A stretch of 64,000 nucleotides of DNA from NCBI RefSeq assembly GCF_033947565.1, contig NZ_JARPVX010000006.1:62001-126000 (forward strand), in the 5' to 3' direction. The notes under the pieces were generated by a model. That model was given only the letters and a program-made list of their open reading frames with translations, did not search any database and was not told the DNA's origin. This document shows, piece by piece, positions 1 through 8,765 of this stretch. This DNA is from Lichenihabitans sp033947565. GTDB lineage: Bacteria; Pseudomonadota; Alphaproteobacteria; Rhizobiales; Beijerinckiaceae. The translations under genes and the position numbers were made by a program. Within the stretch, counting starts at the first letter, position 1. Every line of letters begins with the position of its first letter.

Positions 1-187
1 CGTGGGTGAAGATGTCGGCTTGCGGAAAGAGTTCGCAAAGCGCTTCGACCACCTTTTCGCCGCCTCGCATGCCGACGAGCCAATAATGAACGATGGCAAC
101 ACGCAGATCCTTGCTCCAAGGCGCGGCCTGTGGCCGTAAGGCATTATCATTGCCTGGAGGACAGCTGCTGAAAGCAACGGAAGGCAT
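1..187 (-). CDS. Glycosyltransferase family 4, N-terminal part (cut by window edge)
   Basis: Only the first 62 codons are present; the gene continues beyond base 1. The start is the ATG complementary to 185-187. After a roughly 27-residue hydrophilic leader the translation reads LRVAIVHYWLVGMRGGEKVV, the first beta-strand and glycine-rich loop of GT-B fold glycosyltransferases of the GT4 type. It is divergent from the exopolysaccharide operon that starts at 371 and shares its intergenic region, so a role in the same polysaccharide is inferred. Donor sugar and linkage cannot be read. Family call is fairly safe, exact function unknown. Confidence 0.75.
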   Translation of the reverse strand, partial: MPSVAFSSCPPGNDNALRPQAAPWSKDLRVAIVHYWLVGMRGGEKVVEALCELFPQADIFTH

Positions 188-370
188 CTAAATTCCTCTA
201 CGTAATCTGAAATTGCGCTTTTGTTTGCGTTATTGATTTATATTAACGCAAGACTTGCTTACGGTGCAGAGATCAGTAGGACTGACACCTAATTTAATTT
301 GAAATGTTATTGAGCGTCTGGCTTATAGTAAGAGAATATTAACCTTCTCTTTAGACGTGGGTGGATAGGG
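188..370. promoter_or_regulatory. AT-rich divergent promoter region of the EPS operon
   Basis: This 183-base spacer separates two divergent polysaccharide genes and is clearly richer in A+T than the coding DNA around it. On the plus strand a possible sigma70-type pair is CTGACA (282-287) and TGTTAT (305-310), 17 bases apart. A hairpin AAGAGAA (330-336) with TTCTCTT (345-351) lies just before the exoY-like start and could sit in the leader. TTAA at 339-342 followed 7 bases later by TTTA is a one-mismatch CtrA-like motif. All assignments are by eye. Confidence 0.4.
225..251. promoter_or_regulatory. Perfect 8-bp inverted repeat, candidate operator
   Basis: TTGCGTTA (225-232) is repeated as its exact reverse complement TAACGCAA (244-251) with an 11-base spacer. 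The dyad lies between the divergent EPS genes, upstream of the plus-strand promoter candidate and close to the leftward gene, so one dimeric regulator could control both. No recognised consensus is assigned. Confidence 0.45.
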
Positions 371-1069
371 ATGTCTGATGTTTCCGGCACGCTGGAGACG
401 GCTGCCGATCTTTCCCTGTGTGCCGTTCCGCAGATCAACGAGTCGGCGGCCCCCCAAGCCATCATCGACGGCAAACGTTGCTTCGACGCCCAGGCGGCCA
501 TGCTGGGCATTCTGATCCTGGCGCCCCTTCTGGTGACGATCGCTCTCATTCTCCTGGTGCTGCAAGGGCGGCCCGTGCTGATCCGGCACCGCCGCATCGG
601 GCGGAACGGGGCCGTCTTTCCCTGCCTCAAGTTCCGCACGATGGTGCGCGACGCCGACACCGTGTTGCACCGGTTGCTGGCGAGCGACCCCGCTCTGCGG
701 CAGGAATGGGACGAAAGCCGGAAACTTCGGCGCGATCCGCGCATCACGGCCTTCGGGCGGCTGCTGCGGGAATCCAGCATCGACGAGATCCCGCAGATCT
801 TCAACGTCCTGCGCGGCCACATGAGCCTCGTCGGGCCGCGGCCCATCGTGGCCGACGAGGTGCCGCTCTACGGCCCCAAGATCACCCAGTATTACAAGGT
901 ACGCCCGGGCCTGACGGGCGCTTGGCAGGTGGGCGGCCGCAGCGATGTCAGCTTTGCCCGGAGGGTCGAACTCGACACCGCCTATGTGGTGTCGCGCAGC
1001 TTCCGCGCGGACCTCCGCATCCTGGTCAAAACGGTGCCGGTCGTCCTCGGTCGCAAGGGCAGCCGGTGA
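371..1069 (+). CDS. ExoY-like undecaprenyl-phosphate sugar phosphotransferase
   Basis: 232-residue member of the bacterial sugar transferase family (WbaP/ExoY catalytic domain), which moves a hexose-1-phosphate onto undecaprenyl phosphate in the inner membrane and so starts repeat-unit assembly. One hydrophobic segment lies at about 42-64. Family signatures follow in order: KFRTM (87-91), DEIPQ (128-132), SLVGPRP (152-158) and RPGLTGAWQVGGR (168-180). The length matches monotopic ExoY-type enzymes rather than the long WbaP or PssY forms. It is the first gene of a six-gene operon; its TGA overlaps the next ATG. The sugar, galactose or glucose, cannot be told. Confidence 0.9.
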   Translation: MSDVSGTLETAADLSLCAVPQINESAAPQAIIDGKRCFDAQAAMLGILILAPLLVTIALILLVLQGRPVLIRHRRIGRNGAVFPCLKFRTMVRDADTVLHRLLASDPALRQEWDESRKLRRDPRITAFGRLLRESSIDEIPQIFNVLRGHMSLVGPRPIVADEVPLYGPKITQYYKVRPGLTGAWQVGGRSDVSFARRVELDTAYVVSRSFRADLRILVKTVPVVLGRKGSR

Positions 1070-2253
1070 TGACCGCTGTGGCGACACGCCCGCGCCCGGG
1101 CGGCGATCTGCGGCTGATGGGGGACGGCAACGCTTCGGGCCCGAAGGCCTCGCCGCGCGTGCGACCTGCCCGTCAGAATGGCGTCGTGCCGGCGAGCGCC
1201 ATGACGGTGAACGGCCGTTTCTATGGCCAAGCCGTCACCGGCGTGCAGCGCTATGGCCGCGAGGTCGTCGATGCCCTCGATCCGCTGCTCGACGAGCGTG
1301 GGTTGCGCGCCGTGCTGGCGCTGCCGCGCCACACATCGGCGCCCGCGACGCTGCGGGCCTTCGAGGCCGAGCCTTCGCGCCACCTTGGCGGCCACGCCTG
1401 GGAACAATGGGCCTTGGCGGCCCGTGGCGCGCCATTGCTGAACCTTTGCAATACGGGGCCGGTGCTGGCGCGCCGTCAGGTGCTCTGCCTGCACGACATC
1501 AACGTGCTGCTGGAACCTGGCAGCTACCGGGCTGGCTTCCGGGTCTTCTATGGCCTGTTGCAGCCGCTGTTGGCACGCCGCGCCGCGGTGCTGACCAGTG
1601 TGTCCCGTTTCTCGGCCGACACGATCGCGGCGCGCTTCGGCCTTCCGCGCGACCGCGTCGTGGTGCTGCCGAACGGCCACGAGCATGCGCTGCGCTGGCG
1701 GCCCGACCCTGAGGTGCTGCGGCGATGGCCGGGCGAGCGACCCTTCGTGTTGTTGCTCGGCAGCCGGGCGCGGCACAAGAACGCTGGATTGTTGATGCGT
1801 CTGGCACCGGCGCTCGACGCGCGTGGGCTCGACCTCGTGGTGGCGGGCGGCTCGGCGCCCATCTTCGCGGCCGAACCGGACGGACCGGAGCCGCGCAACC
1901 TGCACCGCCTCGGCGCCGTGTCGGACGGCGCCCTCGCGACCCTGCTGTCGCGGGCCCTGTGCCTCGCCTTCCCGTCCTGGACCGAAGGCTTCGGGCTCCC
2001 CATTGTCGAAGCCATGGCGCTCGGATGCCCCGTGGTGGCGTCCAACAGGGCCAGCATGCCGGAGGTTTGCGGCACGGCGGCCCTGATGGCGCCGCCGGAC
2101 GATCCCGCGGCATGGCTCGCGGCCCTCGGAGCCTTGCAGGATTCGGCCACGCTGCGGACGGAACTGAGCGGACGTGGTGCCGAACAGGTCCGCCGTTTTC
2201 GCTGGACCGAAACGGCGCGTGGCTATCTCGACCTGCTGGAGCGCTTGGCGTGA
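1069..2253 (+). CDS. Glycosyltransferase family 4
   Basis: 394 residues from an ATG that overlaps the exoY-like stop (TGATG), indicating translational coupling. The first 45 residues are proline- and arginine-rich; the GT-B fold begins near VNGRFYGQAVTGVQRYGREV. The C-terminal nucleotide-sugar domain has the retaining GT4 E-x7-E motif EGFGLPIVE at 306-314. It probably adds one sugar of the EPS repeat at the cytoplasmic face. A shorter start at the internal ATG near 1201 is possible. Donor and acceptor unknown. Confidence 0.85.
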   Translation: MTAVATRPRPGGDLRLMGDGNASGPKASPRVRPARQNGVVPASAMTVNGRFYGQAVTGVQRYGREVVDALDPLLDERGLRAVLALPRHTSAPATLRAFEAEPSRHLGGHAWEQWALAARGAPLLNLCNTGPVLARRQVLCLHDINVLLEPGSYRAGFRVFYGLLQPLLARRAAVLTSVSRFSADTIAARFGLPRDRVVVLPNGHEHALRWRPDPEVLRRWPGERPFVLLLGSRARHKNAGLLMRLAPALDARGLDLVVAGGSAPIFAAEPDGPEPRNLHRLGAVSDGALATLLSRALCLAFPSWTEGFGLPIVEAMALGCPVVASNRASMPEVCGTAALMAPPDDPAAWLAALGALQDSATLRTELSGRGAEQVRRFRWTETARGYLDLLERLA

Positions 2254-3083
2254 CGCCTTTGCCGAGAAGCGTTCTCCTCATTCTGGCCGGCTTGTCATCC
2301 GTCCTCGGGGCGGCGCTCGCCCATGGCGAGACGCTCGACCTGTCGGAATACGCCCCGACCTTCACGGAAGAGTTCAAGACGCTGGATATTTCGGCCCGGG
2401 GTCCGAATACCCGCTGGATCGCCCACACCCCCTGGAACGGCGACTTCGGCGATGCCGCCTTTGCGGACCCCGGCCCGGGCGGGCCCTTCAGCCTGACGCC
2501 TGAGGGGTTGCGCATCGCCGCCGCTCGCACGGCCGACGGACGCTGGGTGTCGGGCCTCATCTGCTCGATGGACCGCGACGGCCCCGGGCAGCAGGGCTTC
2601 GCCCAACGCTACGGTTATTTCGAAATGACCGCCAAGCTGCCCGAAGGCTCCGGCACTTGGCCCGCCTTCTGGCTCGTCGGCACCGACAAGCGCCTCGCTT
2701 CGGCGGAAATCGACATCATCGAGTTTTATGGCGGCTTCCCGCAATATTACCACGCGGTCCAGCACATCTGGGTCGACGGCAAGGATCGCTACGGCCGCGA
2801 CAAGCGTGTGGAGGTGCCGCCCCACCTGTTGTCCGATCGTTTCAACAGCTTCGGCGTCCGCATCACGCCCGACACCACCACGTTCTTCCTGAACCGGAAC
2901 AGCGTGTGGTCGACCCCGACGGCCCCGGAATATCGGCAGCCCCTGTATGTGCTGGCCAATCTGGCGCTCGGTGGCGGCTGGCCGATGGCCGACCTGCAGC
3001 CGCCCGTGATCATGCAGATCGCCGCCATCCGGGTGTTCCAGTCCAAGGCCCTGCTGCCGGGAGCCGACCATGCCGGGCCTTGA
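2250..3083 (+). CDS. Glycoside hydrolase family 16 protein, secreted
   Basis: 277 residues. The GTG at 2250 overlaps the previous stop (GTGA) and gives a normal signal peptide (PLPRSVLLILAGLSSVLGAA). The GH16 catalytic motif EIDIIE is at 153-158, with the two glutamates as nucleophile and acid/base in this family. Surrounding FEMTAKLPEGSGTWPAFWL and the C-terminal LALGGGWP are typical of family members. GH16 enzymes cleave beta-1,3/1,4 glucans or galactans; ExoK and ExsH trim succinoglycan. Its position inside the biosynthetic operon suggests it cuts the operon's own polymer during secretion to set chain length or allow release (inference). Confidence 0.88.
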   Translation: MTPLPRSVLLILAGLSSVLGAALAHGETLDLSEYAPTFTEEFKTLDISARGPNTRWIAHTPWNGDFGDAAFADPGPGGPFSLTPEGLRIAAARTADGRWVSGLICSMDRDGPGQQGFAQRYGYFEMTAKLPEGSGTWPAFWLVGTDKRLASAEIDIIEFYGGFPQYYHAVQHIWVDGKDRYGRDKRVEVPPHLLSDRFNSFGVRITPDTTTFFLNRNSVWSTPTAPEYRQPLYVLANLALGGGWPMADLQPPVIMQIAAIRVFQSKALLPGADHAGP

Positions 3084-3996
3084 GGCGCACCGGCCTGTCG
3101 CCCCGCCTCATCCCCGGTCGTTGCTGACGACGGCGAGGATCTGCGTCGTCTTCGCGACCCGTGGCCGGCCCGTGCTGCTGCAAGCCGCCGTGCAGGCCAT
3201 GCGCCTGCAAACCCTGCGGCCGCGTTCCATCATCGTGTCCTGCACGGAGGCCGGGGATGCCGGCGCAGTCGCAAGCCCCGAGGTGACGCTGGTGATCGGT
3301 GCCCGCGGTCTCGCGGCGCAGCGCAACGCCGCCCTGCGTCAGGTGCCCTATGGCACCGACATCGTGGTGTTCTTCGACGACGATTTCCTGCCCCGGGCCG
3401 ACTGGCTCGCGGCGGTGGCATCCTTGTTCGAGCGCGAGCCCACCATCGGCGCCATCACGGGCACGCTGGTGGCCGATGGCATCAAGGGGCCCGGATTGAG
3501 CCTGGCGGCGGCGCGACGCCTTCTCGCCGCGGCGCCTGCGAGACCCGACGAGCGGCTGCACGAATCTTACGTGCCCTACGGGTGCAACATGGCGTTTCGC
3601 GCCGCCGCAGCGGCAGGACGCCGCTTCGACGAGCGACTCGTCCTTTATGGTTGGCTCGAAGACCGTGATTTCGGGGCCGGGCTGGAGCGTAGCGGCTACC
3701 GCATCGTCAAGACCACGGCGGCGCTCGGTGTCCACCTCGGGGCCAAGCTCGGGCGAGTGTCGGGGCGGCGGCTCGGCTATTCGCAGGTCATCAACCCCCT
3801 CTACCTGTGCCGCAAAGGCACCATGCCGGCGTTGGCCATGCTGGATCATCTGGCCCGCAATGTCGCCCGCAACGCCCTCGGAGTCTTCCGGCCCGAGCCT
3901 TTCATCGACCGGCGCGGTCGCTTCCGCGGCAACCTGCGCGGCCTCGCCGACGCGCTGCGCGGCATCCTGGCGCCGGAGCGGGCTGCAGACCTATGA
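3070..3996 (+). CDS. Glycosyltransferase family 2
   Basis: 308 residues, starting inside the GH16 gene (14-base overlap). The GT-A fold begins at ARICVVFATRGRP and carries the DXD-type metal site in FFDDDFLP (Asp103-105), followed by the acceptor-side WLEDRDFG, which resembles the ED motif of GT2 enzymes. No transmembrane segment is obvious, so a soluble or peripheral inverting transferase is expected. Its stop overlaps the next start (ATGA). Part of the same EPS operon; donor unknown. Confidence 0.85.
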   Translation: MPGLEAHRPVAPPHPRSLLTTARICVVFATRGRPVLLQAAVQAMRLQTLRPRSIIVSCTEAGDAGAVASPEVTLVIGARGLAAQRNAALRQVPYGTDIVVFFDDDFLPRADWLAAVASLFEREPTIGAITGTLVADGIKGPGLSLAAARRLLAAAPARPDERLHESYVPYGCNMAFRAAAAAGRRFDERLVLYGWLEDRDFGAGLERSGYRIVKTTAALGVHLGAKLGRVSGRRLGYSQVINPLYLCRKGTMPALAMLDHLARNVARNALGVFRPEPFIDRRGRFRGNLRGLADALRGILAPERAADL

Positions 3997-5669
3997 ACCA
4001 CATGCATCACCCGCGCGCCGCCATGGCGCCTGACGCGTTGACAACCGAGGCGATTTTCGGATCGGGGCCGCGCCGGCCGACCTTCGACGCCGATGTCGCG
4101 CTCGGCCAGGCAAGCGAGCTGATGGACGTGCTTCGCCGCGGCCGATGGATCGTGGCAGGCTGTGTCTGTGTCTCGCTTGCTTTGGCGATCGCCTATCTGG
4201 TTCGCACACCGCCGCAATATACGGCCTTCGCCCAGGTCATCCTCGAGCCGCGCCGCCTGACGCCGCAGGAGGCCGCAACCGGAAGCGCCGCAGGGCTCGA
4301 CAGCGCGCAGGCTGAAAGCCAGATGCAGGTGGTCCGGTCGGAGCGCATCCTGTCGACGGTTTTCGAGACGCTGGATCTGGCCTCGTCGCCCGATTTCGCC
4401 GCCTCGGCGACGCCCGGCCTGCGACAGCGCGTCCTGGCCGTCGTTACGACGGCCCTGCCGCGCCTCGCACCGATGCTGGTGACGCCGGGGCAGGCGCGCC
4501 CGGACGCGGCGCGCCTGCAGGCCTTCGAGAGCTTTGTCGACCGGGTGTCGGTGCGTCGCGTCGGGCAATCCTATGTGCTCGAAATCTCCTGTCAGGCCGG
4601 CAGCGCGACGGAAGCCGCCCGGCTCACCAATGCGGTAACGGCCGCCTATGTGCACAGCCAGATCGAGCGCAAGCTGGCGGCAGCGCGGCGCGGCGCGGAA
4701 TTTTTGGAAAATCGTGTCGCTTCGCTCGAAGCCGAGGAGGCGGTTGCAGCCGCAGCCATCCGGGAAGGTGTCATTCCAAGTGCGCCGCTTCCGGATTCCG
4801 AGTCGCGCGTCATCAGCGCCGCCCGGGCGCCGCTGGGCAAGTCGGCGCCTCGTACCATGCTGGTGCTTGTCTTCGCGCTTGCGGTCGGGCTGTTGCTGGG
4901 CGGCGGCATCCTGGCGGTGCGTCACAGCCTCGACCGGCGCATCCGGGGCGCCTCGCAGATCTGGCGGCACTTCGGCCTGCCGTGTCTGGCGGTGCTGCCG
5001 GCAGCGCGTCGCCGCGGCCAGCGCAGGTTGCCCTTCGACCTTGTCATCAGTGACGCCAAAGGCCCTTTCGCCCAGGCGCTCCGCACCGCCTATACGTCGA
5101 TCGTCACCGGCAGCCCGCGCGACGGGCGCTTCCGCAGCCTCGGCGTCGCGTCCTGGCGGTCCGGCGAGGGCAAGAGCACCCTTGCTGGCAATTTGGCCCA
5201 CTTCATCGCCGCTGCCGGAGAGCCGGTGCGTCTTGTTGATGCCGACCTGCAGGACCCCGCCTTGAGCCAGGAGCTGGCGCCGCAGGCCCAGGGTGGCCTT
5301 TGCGAAGCCCTGGCCGAGCACGTCGAGACCGATCGGGTTCCGGCGCAGCACCTTCGCCGGAATCTGCACTTCATCCCCGCCCGCAACCGCTACGAGCCTT
5401 ATCGGCCCAACCTGTTCCTCGGCGCCCCGGCGATGGGGCAATTCCTGTCGCGGCTCCGGCAGCACGGCGATGTGGTGGTCGACCTGCCCGCGATGGAGCG
5501 CTCGCCGCATGCCCAGGCGGTCGCCGGCTTCCTGGATGGCGTGATCCTGGTGGCCGAGAGCGGGCGGACCACGTTCGACGAACTCGCCATGGCGATCCGG
5601 GTGCTGGACTCCGCACAGGCCACGATCCTCGGCATCGTGCTCAACAAGGGAACCAGCCGGCTCGGCTAG
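3993..5669 (+). CDS. Wzz/BY-kinase fusion (polysaccharide co-polymerase)
   Basis: 558 residues. Wzz-type N-terminus with a membrane helix at about 52-70, a periplasmic part to about 285, a second helix at about 288-310, then a cytoplasmic ATPase domain. Walker A is SWRSGEGKST (387-396) and Walker A' is VRLVDADLQ (412-420). Bacterial tyrosine autokinases of this type control EPS chain length and export. Two oddities: the periplasmic segment (about 215 residues, one short coiled-coil EFLENRVASLEAEEA) is much shorter than in typical ExoP/Wzc proteins, and the C-terminus ends KGTSRLG without the usual tyrosine cluster. Kinase activity is therefore uncertain. Confidence 0.85.
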   Translation: MNHMHHPRAAMAPDALTTEAIFGSGPRRPTFDADVALGQASELMDVLRRGRWIVAGCVCVSLALAIAYLVRTPPQYTAFAQVILEPRRLTPQEAATGSAAGLDSAQAESQMQVVRSERILSTVFETLDLASSPDFAASATPGLRQRVLAVVTTALPRLAPMLVTPGQARPDAARLQAFESFVDRVSVRRVGQSYVLEISCQAGSATEAARLTNAVTAAYVHSQIERKLAAARRGAEFLENRVASLEAEEAVAAAAIREGVIPSAPLPDSESRVISAARAPLGKSAPRTMLVLVFALAVGLLLGGGILAVRHSLDRRIRGASQIWRHFGLPCLAVLPAARRRGQRRLPFDLVISDAKGPFAQALRTAYTSIVTGSPRDGRFRSLGVASWRSGEGKSTLAGNLAHFIAAAGEPVRLVDADLQDPALSQELAPQAQGGLCEALAEHVETDRVPAQHLRRNLHFIPARNRYEPYRPNLFLGAPAMGQFLSRLRQHGDVVVDLPAMERSPHAQAVAGFLDGVILVAESGRTTFDELAMAIRVLDSAQATILGIVLNKGTSRLG

Positions 5670-5680
5670 ATCGGAACGTC

Positions 5681-6781
5681 GTGCGCATTCTGCAGCTCAT
5701 CAAGCACTGCAACCTTTCGAACGGCCATGTGAATGTCGCGGTCGACCTCGCCTGCCTGCATGTTCAAGCCGGCCATGCCGTCACCTTCGCCAGCGCTGGC
5801 GGTGACTACGTCGACTTTCTCTCGGCACGCGGGGTGGAGCATCATATCGTCGTCACAGGTCGCTCACCCGTGGGCGCCGTGAGTGGCTTGGCGGCCTTGG
5901 TGGCGCTTTGCCGCAAGGCAAAGCCCGACGTCATCCACGCCCACATGATGTCGAGTGCCGTTCTGGGCTTTCTGGCGTCGCGGCTGCTCGGCATCCCGCT
6001 CGTCACGACCATGCACAATTCCTTCGACCGCCATTCGGTCCTGATGCGCCTTGGCGATGCCGTCGTGGCGGTCAGCGAGGCGGAGCGCCAGCTTCTGCTG
6101 TCGCGAGGCTATCCCGAGCGCAAATTAACGGCGATCCGTAACGGCACGCTGGCGTCGCCGCGCGAGGCCTTGGCCGATGACGCTCCGCTGCCGCCCTTCC
6201 GGACGCCCTGCATCGCCACCGTGTGCGGCCTGCACCCCCGCAAGGGCGTGCACCACCTCATCGCCGCCTTCGCGCAGATCGCCAGCCGGCACCCCGAATG
6301 GCACCTCAACATCATCGGCGTGGGCCCGAGCGGCGCCGAACTGAAAGCCCAGGTTGAGGCCGCCGGACTCGACAACCGGGTTCATTTCATCGGCGCCGTG
6401 CTGAATCCACACCCGTTGCTGCGACAGGCCGACATCTTCGCCCTCGCGTCACTGGCCGATCCCTCGGCGCTCGTCCTGGTGGAAGGGCGGGCTGCCGGCT
6501 GCGCCATGGTGGCGACCGCCGTGGGTGGCACCGCGGAGGCGCTCGCCTTCGGGACTGCCGGCCATCTTGTCGAAGCGGGACATCCCGAAGCCATGGCAGC
6601 GGTCTTCGACGCCTTGATGTCCGACCCCGAAAGGCTGGCTGACTGGCGCCGGAAGGCGTCAGCCGATCTCGAGACATTCGGAGCCGACACCACGGCCAAC
6701 AAATACCTCGCGCTCTACCGGCGGTTGCAGCAGCACCATACCGGGGCATGCAGGACCCAGAGCGCCACACAGCACCTATGA
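5681..6781 (+). CDS. Glycosyltransferase family 4
   Basis: 366 residues from GTG 5681, which gives MRILQLIKHCNLSNGHVN, a normal GT4 first strand and loop. The domain order is GT4 N-domain then GT1-type C-domain (CGLHPRKGVHHLIAAF onward). The usual E-x7-E catalytic-site motif reads DPSALVLVE, so the first glutamate is Asp; the last glutamate and the GRAAGCAMVAT strand are kept. It is the last gene of the first EPS operon, 11 bases after the kinase fusion, and no clear terminator follows. Sugar specificity unknown. Confidence 0.85.
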   Translation: MRILQLIKHCNLSNGHVNVAVDLACLHVQAGHAVTFASAGGDYVDFLSARGVEHHIVVTGRSPVGAVSGLAALVALCRKAKPDVIHAHMMSSAVLGFLASRLLGIPLVTTMHNSFDRHSVLMRLGDAVVAVSEAERQLLLSRGYPERKLTAIRNGTLASPREALADDAPLPPFRTPCIATVCGLHPRKGVHHLIAAFAQIASRHPEWHLNIIGVGPSGAELKAQVEAAGLDNRVHFIGAVLNPHPLLRQADIFALASLADPSALVLVEGRAAGCAMVATAVGGTAEALAFGTAGHLVEAGHPEAMAAVFDALMSDPERLADWRRKASADLETFGADTTANKYLALYRRLQQHHTGACRTQSATQHL

Positions 6782-7202
6782 CGAATGCGACGCCATTTCG
6801 GCACCGCAGCCGTCTCGATACCCGGCGGATTGGCTCGGCACGCCAAAGCGTCGGCTTGATCGTTCGAGCTCGATCCTGGTTTGCGCGTGGTCCAGAAGCG
6901 GCAGTGCTGTTGCAAGAAAGCAGGTCGACGCCACAGAGTCTCGGCTTTCCCCAGGCGCGCTGCCGCCGCTGTTAGACAAGTGCCGTTGTGTAAAATATAA
7001 CGCTTGCCGACGTAGCCTGGCGTGGTGGAGCCAGTAAGGGTGTTGGTGGATCACTGAGCGATGCTACGCCTAGCCTGGATGTTCATCAGGGGCGCCGTAC
7101 GGGTCGCCTTAAATTCGGACGAGGTTTAATTTATCGCGCACGGTGGACAAAAGACTTCTTGAGTGTTGGGCGTATCCCTTTGTCGGCAAGCGTGATCAAT
7201 CC
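6782..7202. other. Intergenic region between the two EPS operons
   Basis: About 420 bases without a convincing gene. The first 200 bases show no recognisable element. The right half carries a good promoter (annotated separately at 6973-7001), so the exosortase operon probably has its own transcript with a leader of 130-200 bases. A 75-codon reading frame here has no ribosome site or family signature and was not accepted. Confidence 0.5.
6973..7001 (+). promoter_or_regulatory. Sigma70-like promoter of the exosortase/EPS operon
   Basis: TAGACA (6973-6978) and TATAAC (6996-7001) each match the -35 and -10 consensus at 5 of 6 positions, with the optimal 17-base spacer. It lies about 200 bases before the ATG of the exosortase gene and reads in the right direction. 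Assigned by eye; no transcript data. Confidence 0.6.
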
Positions 7203-8765
7203 ATGAGCAATGCGACGCAGTCTCTCCCATCGCGGGCTGGACGCGGGTTTCGGGCCGCGCCCGCCCTTGCATTGCTTGCGCTTGGCTGCGTCATCACGGC
7301 GGTTCTGCCGGGCTTGCGCTTCATCAGCGACCTCTGGGGCCGGGAAGAATATTCCCATGTTTATCTGATCCTTCCCCTCGCGGTGCTGATCTTCCTTTAC
7401 CGTTTTCCGCAGGCATCGCTGGGGGGCACGCGCTGGCCTGCGATCGTGCTGGCCGTGTTGTCGCTTGTTACCATGGCGATCGGGGATCTGTCGGGCCTCT
7501 ACACCATCTCGGTCTACGGCGGCCTCGTCGGCATTGTGGCGCTCGTCTGGAGTGCGGTCGGTGCCCGGGGAATGTGGACGCTCGGTGGACCGACGCTCTA
7601 TCTCGGCTTCATGATCCCGCTGCCGAAAGCTTTGTACCTCACGCTGTCCACCGAAATGCAGCATCTGTCATCGCAGATCGGCGTGGCCGGCATGACGGCA
7701 CTCGGTTTGAACGTGTTCCTGGACGGCAACATCATCGACCTTGGCGGCGCCAAGCTCGAGGTGGCGGAGGCTTGCAATGGGCTGCGTTACCTGTTCCCCC
7801 TCGTCAGCTTCGGCTGCCTGATCGCTATGCTGTTGGAAGATGCGTGGTGGAAAAAGGTGGTGTTGATCGTGTCGACACTGCCGATCGCCGTGCTGATGAA
7901 CGCCGGGCGCATCACCATGATCGGCATCCTGGTCGATCGGTACGGGATCGGCATGGCTGAGGGCACGCAGCACGAGGTGGAGGGCTTTCTGGTTTTCTTC
8001 CTCTGCATCCTGGTGCTGCTGGTTGAGGTCTGGCTTTTATTGAAGGTCGGGGCGCGCGGGCGCTTTCTGGCGTTGGACGTGCTGCTGCCCGACCGCGCGG
8101 CTTTGAGCGCAATCGGACGCTGGCCGATGTCATCTTCGTTTCTGGCAACCGGCCTGTTGCTGGTGCTTGGTGCCGTCAGTGTGACCGCCATGCCGCGCCG
8201 CGCCGAAGTGATCCCGCCCCGGCAATCCTTTTCATTATTCCCGATGCAAGTCGGATCATGGGTTGGTGCGCCCCAGGTGATGGGGTCGGAATTCCTCAGC
8301 ATGCTCCAACTTACGGACTACGTGCTGGCCGATTATGCCCGCCCCGGGACGGATGTCCCGGTGAACTTCTACGCCGCCTATTACGAGTCCCAAAGGTTCG
8401 GCATCCAGTCACACAGCCCCCAGCAGTGCATTCCTGGCGGAGGCTGGAACATCGAGACGCAGTCCCTGATCCAGATTCAGGCTGAAGATGGCACTTCCAT
8501 CCCGGTCAATCGTCTCCGCATCGAGCGTCAAGGCGTTCGCCAGATTGCTTATTTCTGGTTCGACGAGCGGGGTCGCTCCATGACCAATGATTTTCAGCTG
8601 CGCTATTATGCAATTCATGATGCGCTGCTGAATGGGCGCTCAGACGGTGCCCTTGTTCGCCTCGTGACGCCGATGGTGGACGGGGACGAAGCGGCGGCCG
8701 ACACCCGGCTGCAGCAGTTTTTTCTCAACGTCAGTGGCGTCATTGGGAAATATGTTCCCAACTGA
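7203..8765 (+). CDS. Exosortase with fused EpsI domain (XrtD-like)
   Basis: 520 residues from ATG 7203; an in-frame GTG at 7143 would add 20 residues, and neither start has a strong ribosome site. The N-terminal half is a multi-helix exosortase domain with the sortase-like triad: Cys191 in EACNGLRY, Arg236 in MNAGRITM and His257 in GTQHEVEG. The C-terminal part (from about 315) is an EpsI-like domain with the signature SPQQCIPGGGW. Exosortases process PEP-CTERM-type tails of exported proteins in the inner membrane and occur with EPS loci. The one-chain fusion and length resemble VPLPA-CTERM exosortase XrtD; the subtype is an inference. First gene of a five-gene operon. Confidence 0.88.
   Translation: MSNATQSLPSRAGRGFRAAPALALLALGCVITAVLPGLRFISDLWGREEYSHVYLILPLAVLIFLYRFPQASLGGTRWPAIVLAVLSLVTMAIGDLSGLYTISVYGGLVGIVALVWSAVGARGMWTLGGPTLYLGFMIPLPKALYLTLSTEMQHLSSQIGVAGMTALGLNVFLDGNIIDLGGAKLEVAEACNGLRYLFPLVSFGCLIAMLLEDAWWKKVVLIVSTLPIAVLMNAGRITMIGILVDRYGIGMAEGTQHEVEGFLVFFLCILVLLVEVWLLLKVGARGRFLALDVLLPDRAALSAIGRWPMSSSFLATGLLLVLGAVSVTAMPRRAEVIPPRQSFSLFPMQVGSWVGAPQVMGSEFLSMLQLTDYVLADYARPGTDVPVNFYAAYYESQRFGIQSHSPQQCIPGGGWNIETQSLIQIQAEDGTSIPVNRLRIERQGVRQIAYFWFDERGRSMTNDFQLRYYAIHDALLNGRSDGALVRLVTPMVDGDEAAADTRLQQFFLNVSGVIGKYVPN

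Noticed and set aside
6748..6975. 75-codon plus-strand reading frame after the first EPS operon
   Set aside because: It overlaps the glycosyltransferase gene end, has no ribosome site, no recognisable family and Arg/Ser-rich shadow-like composition.
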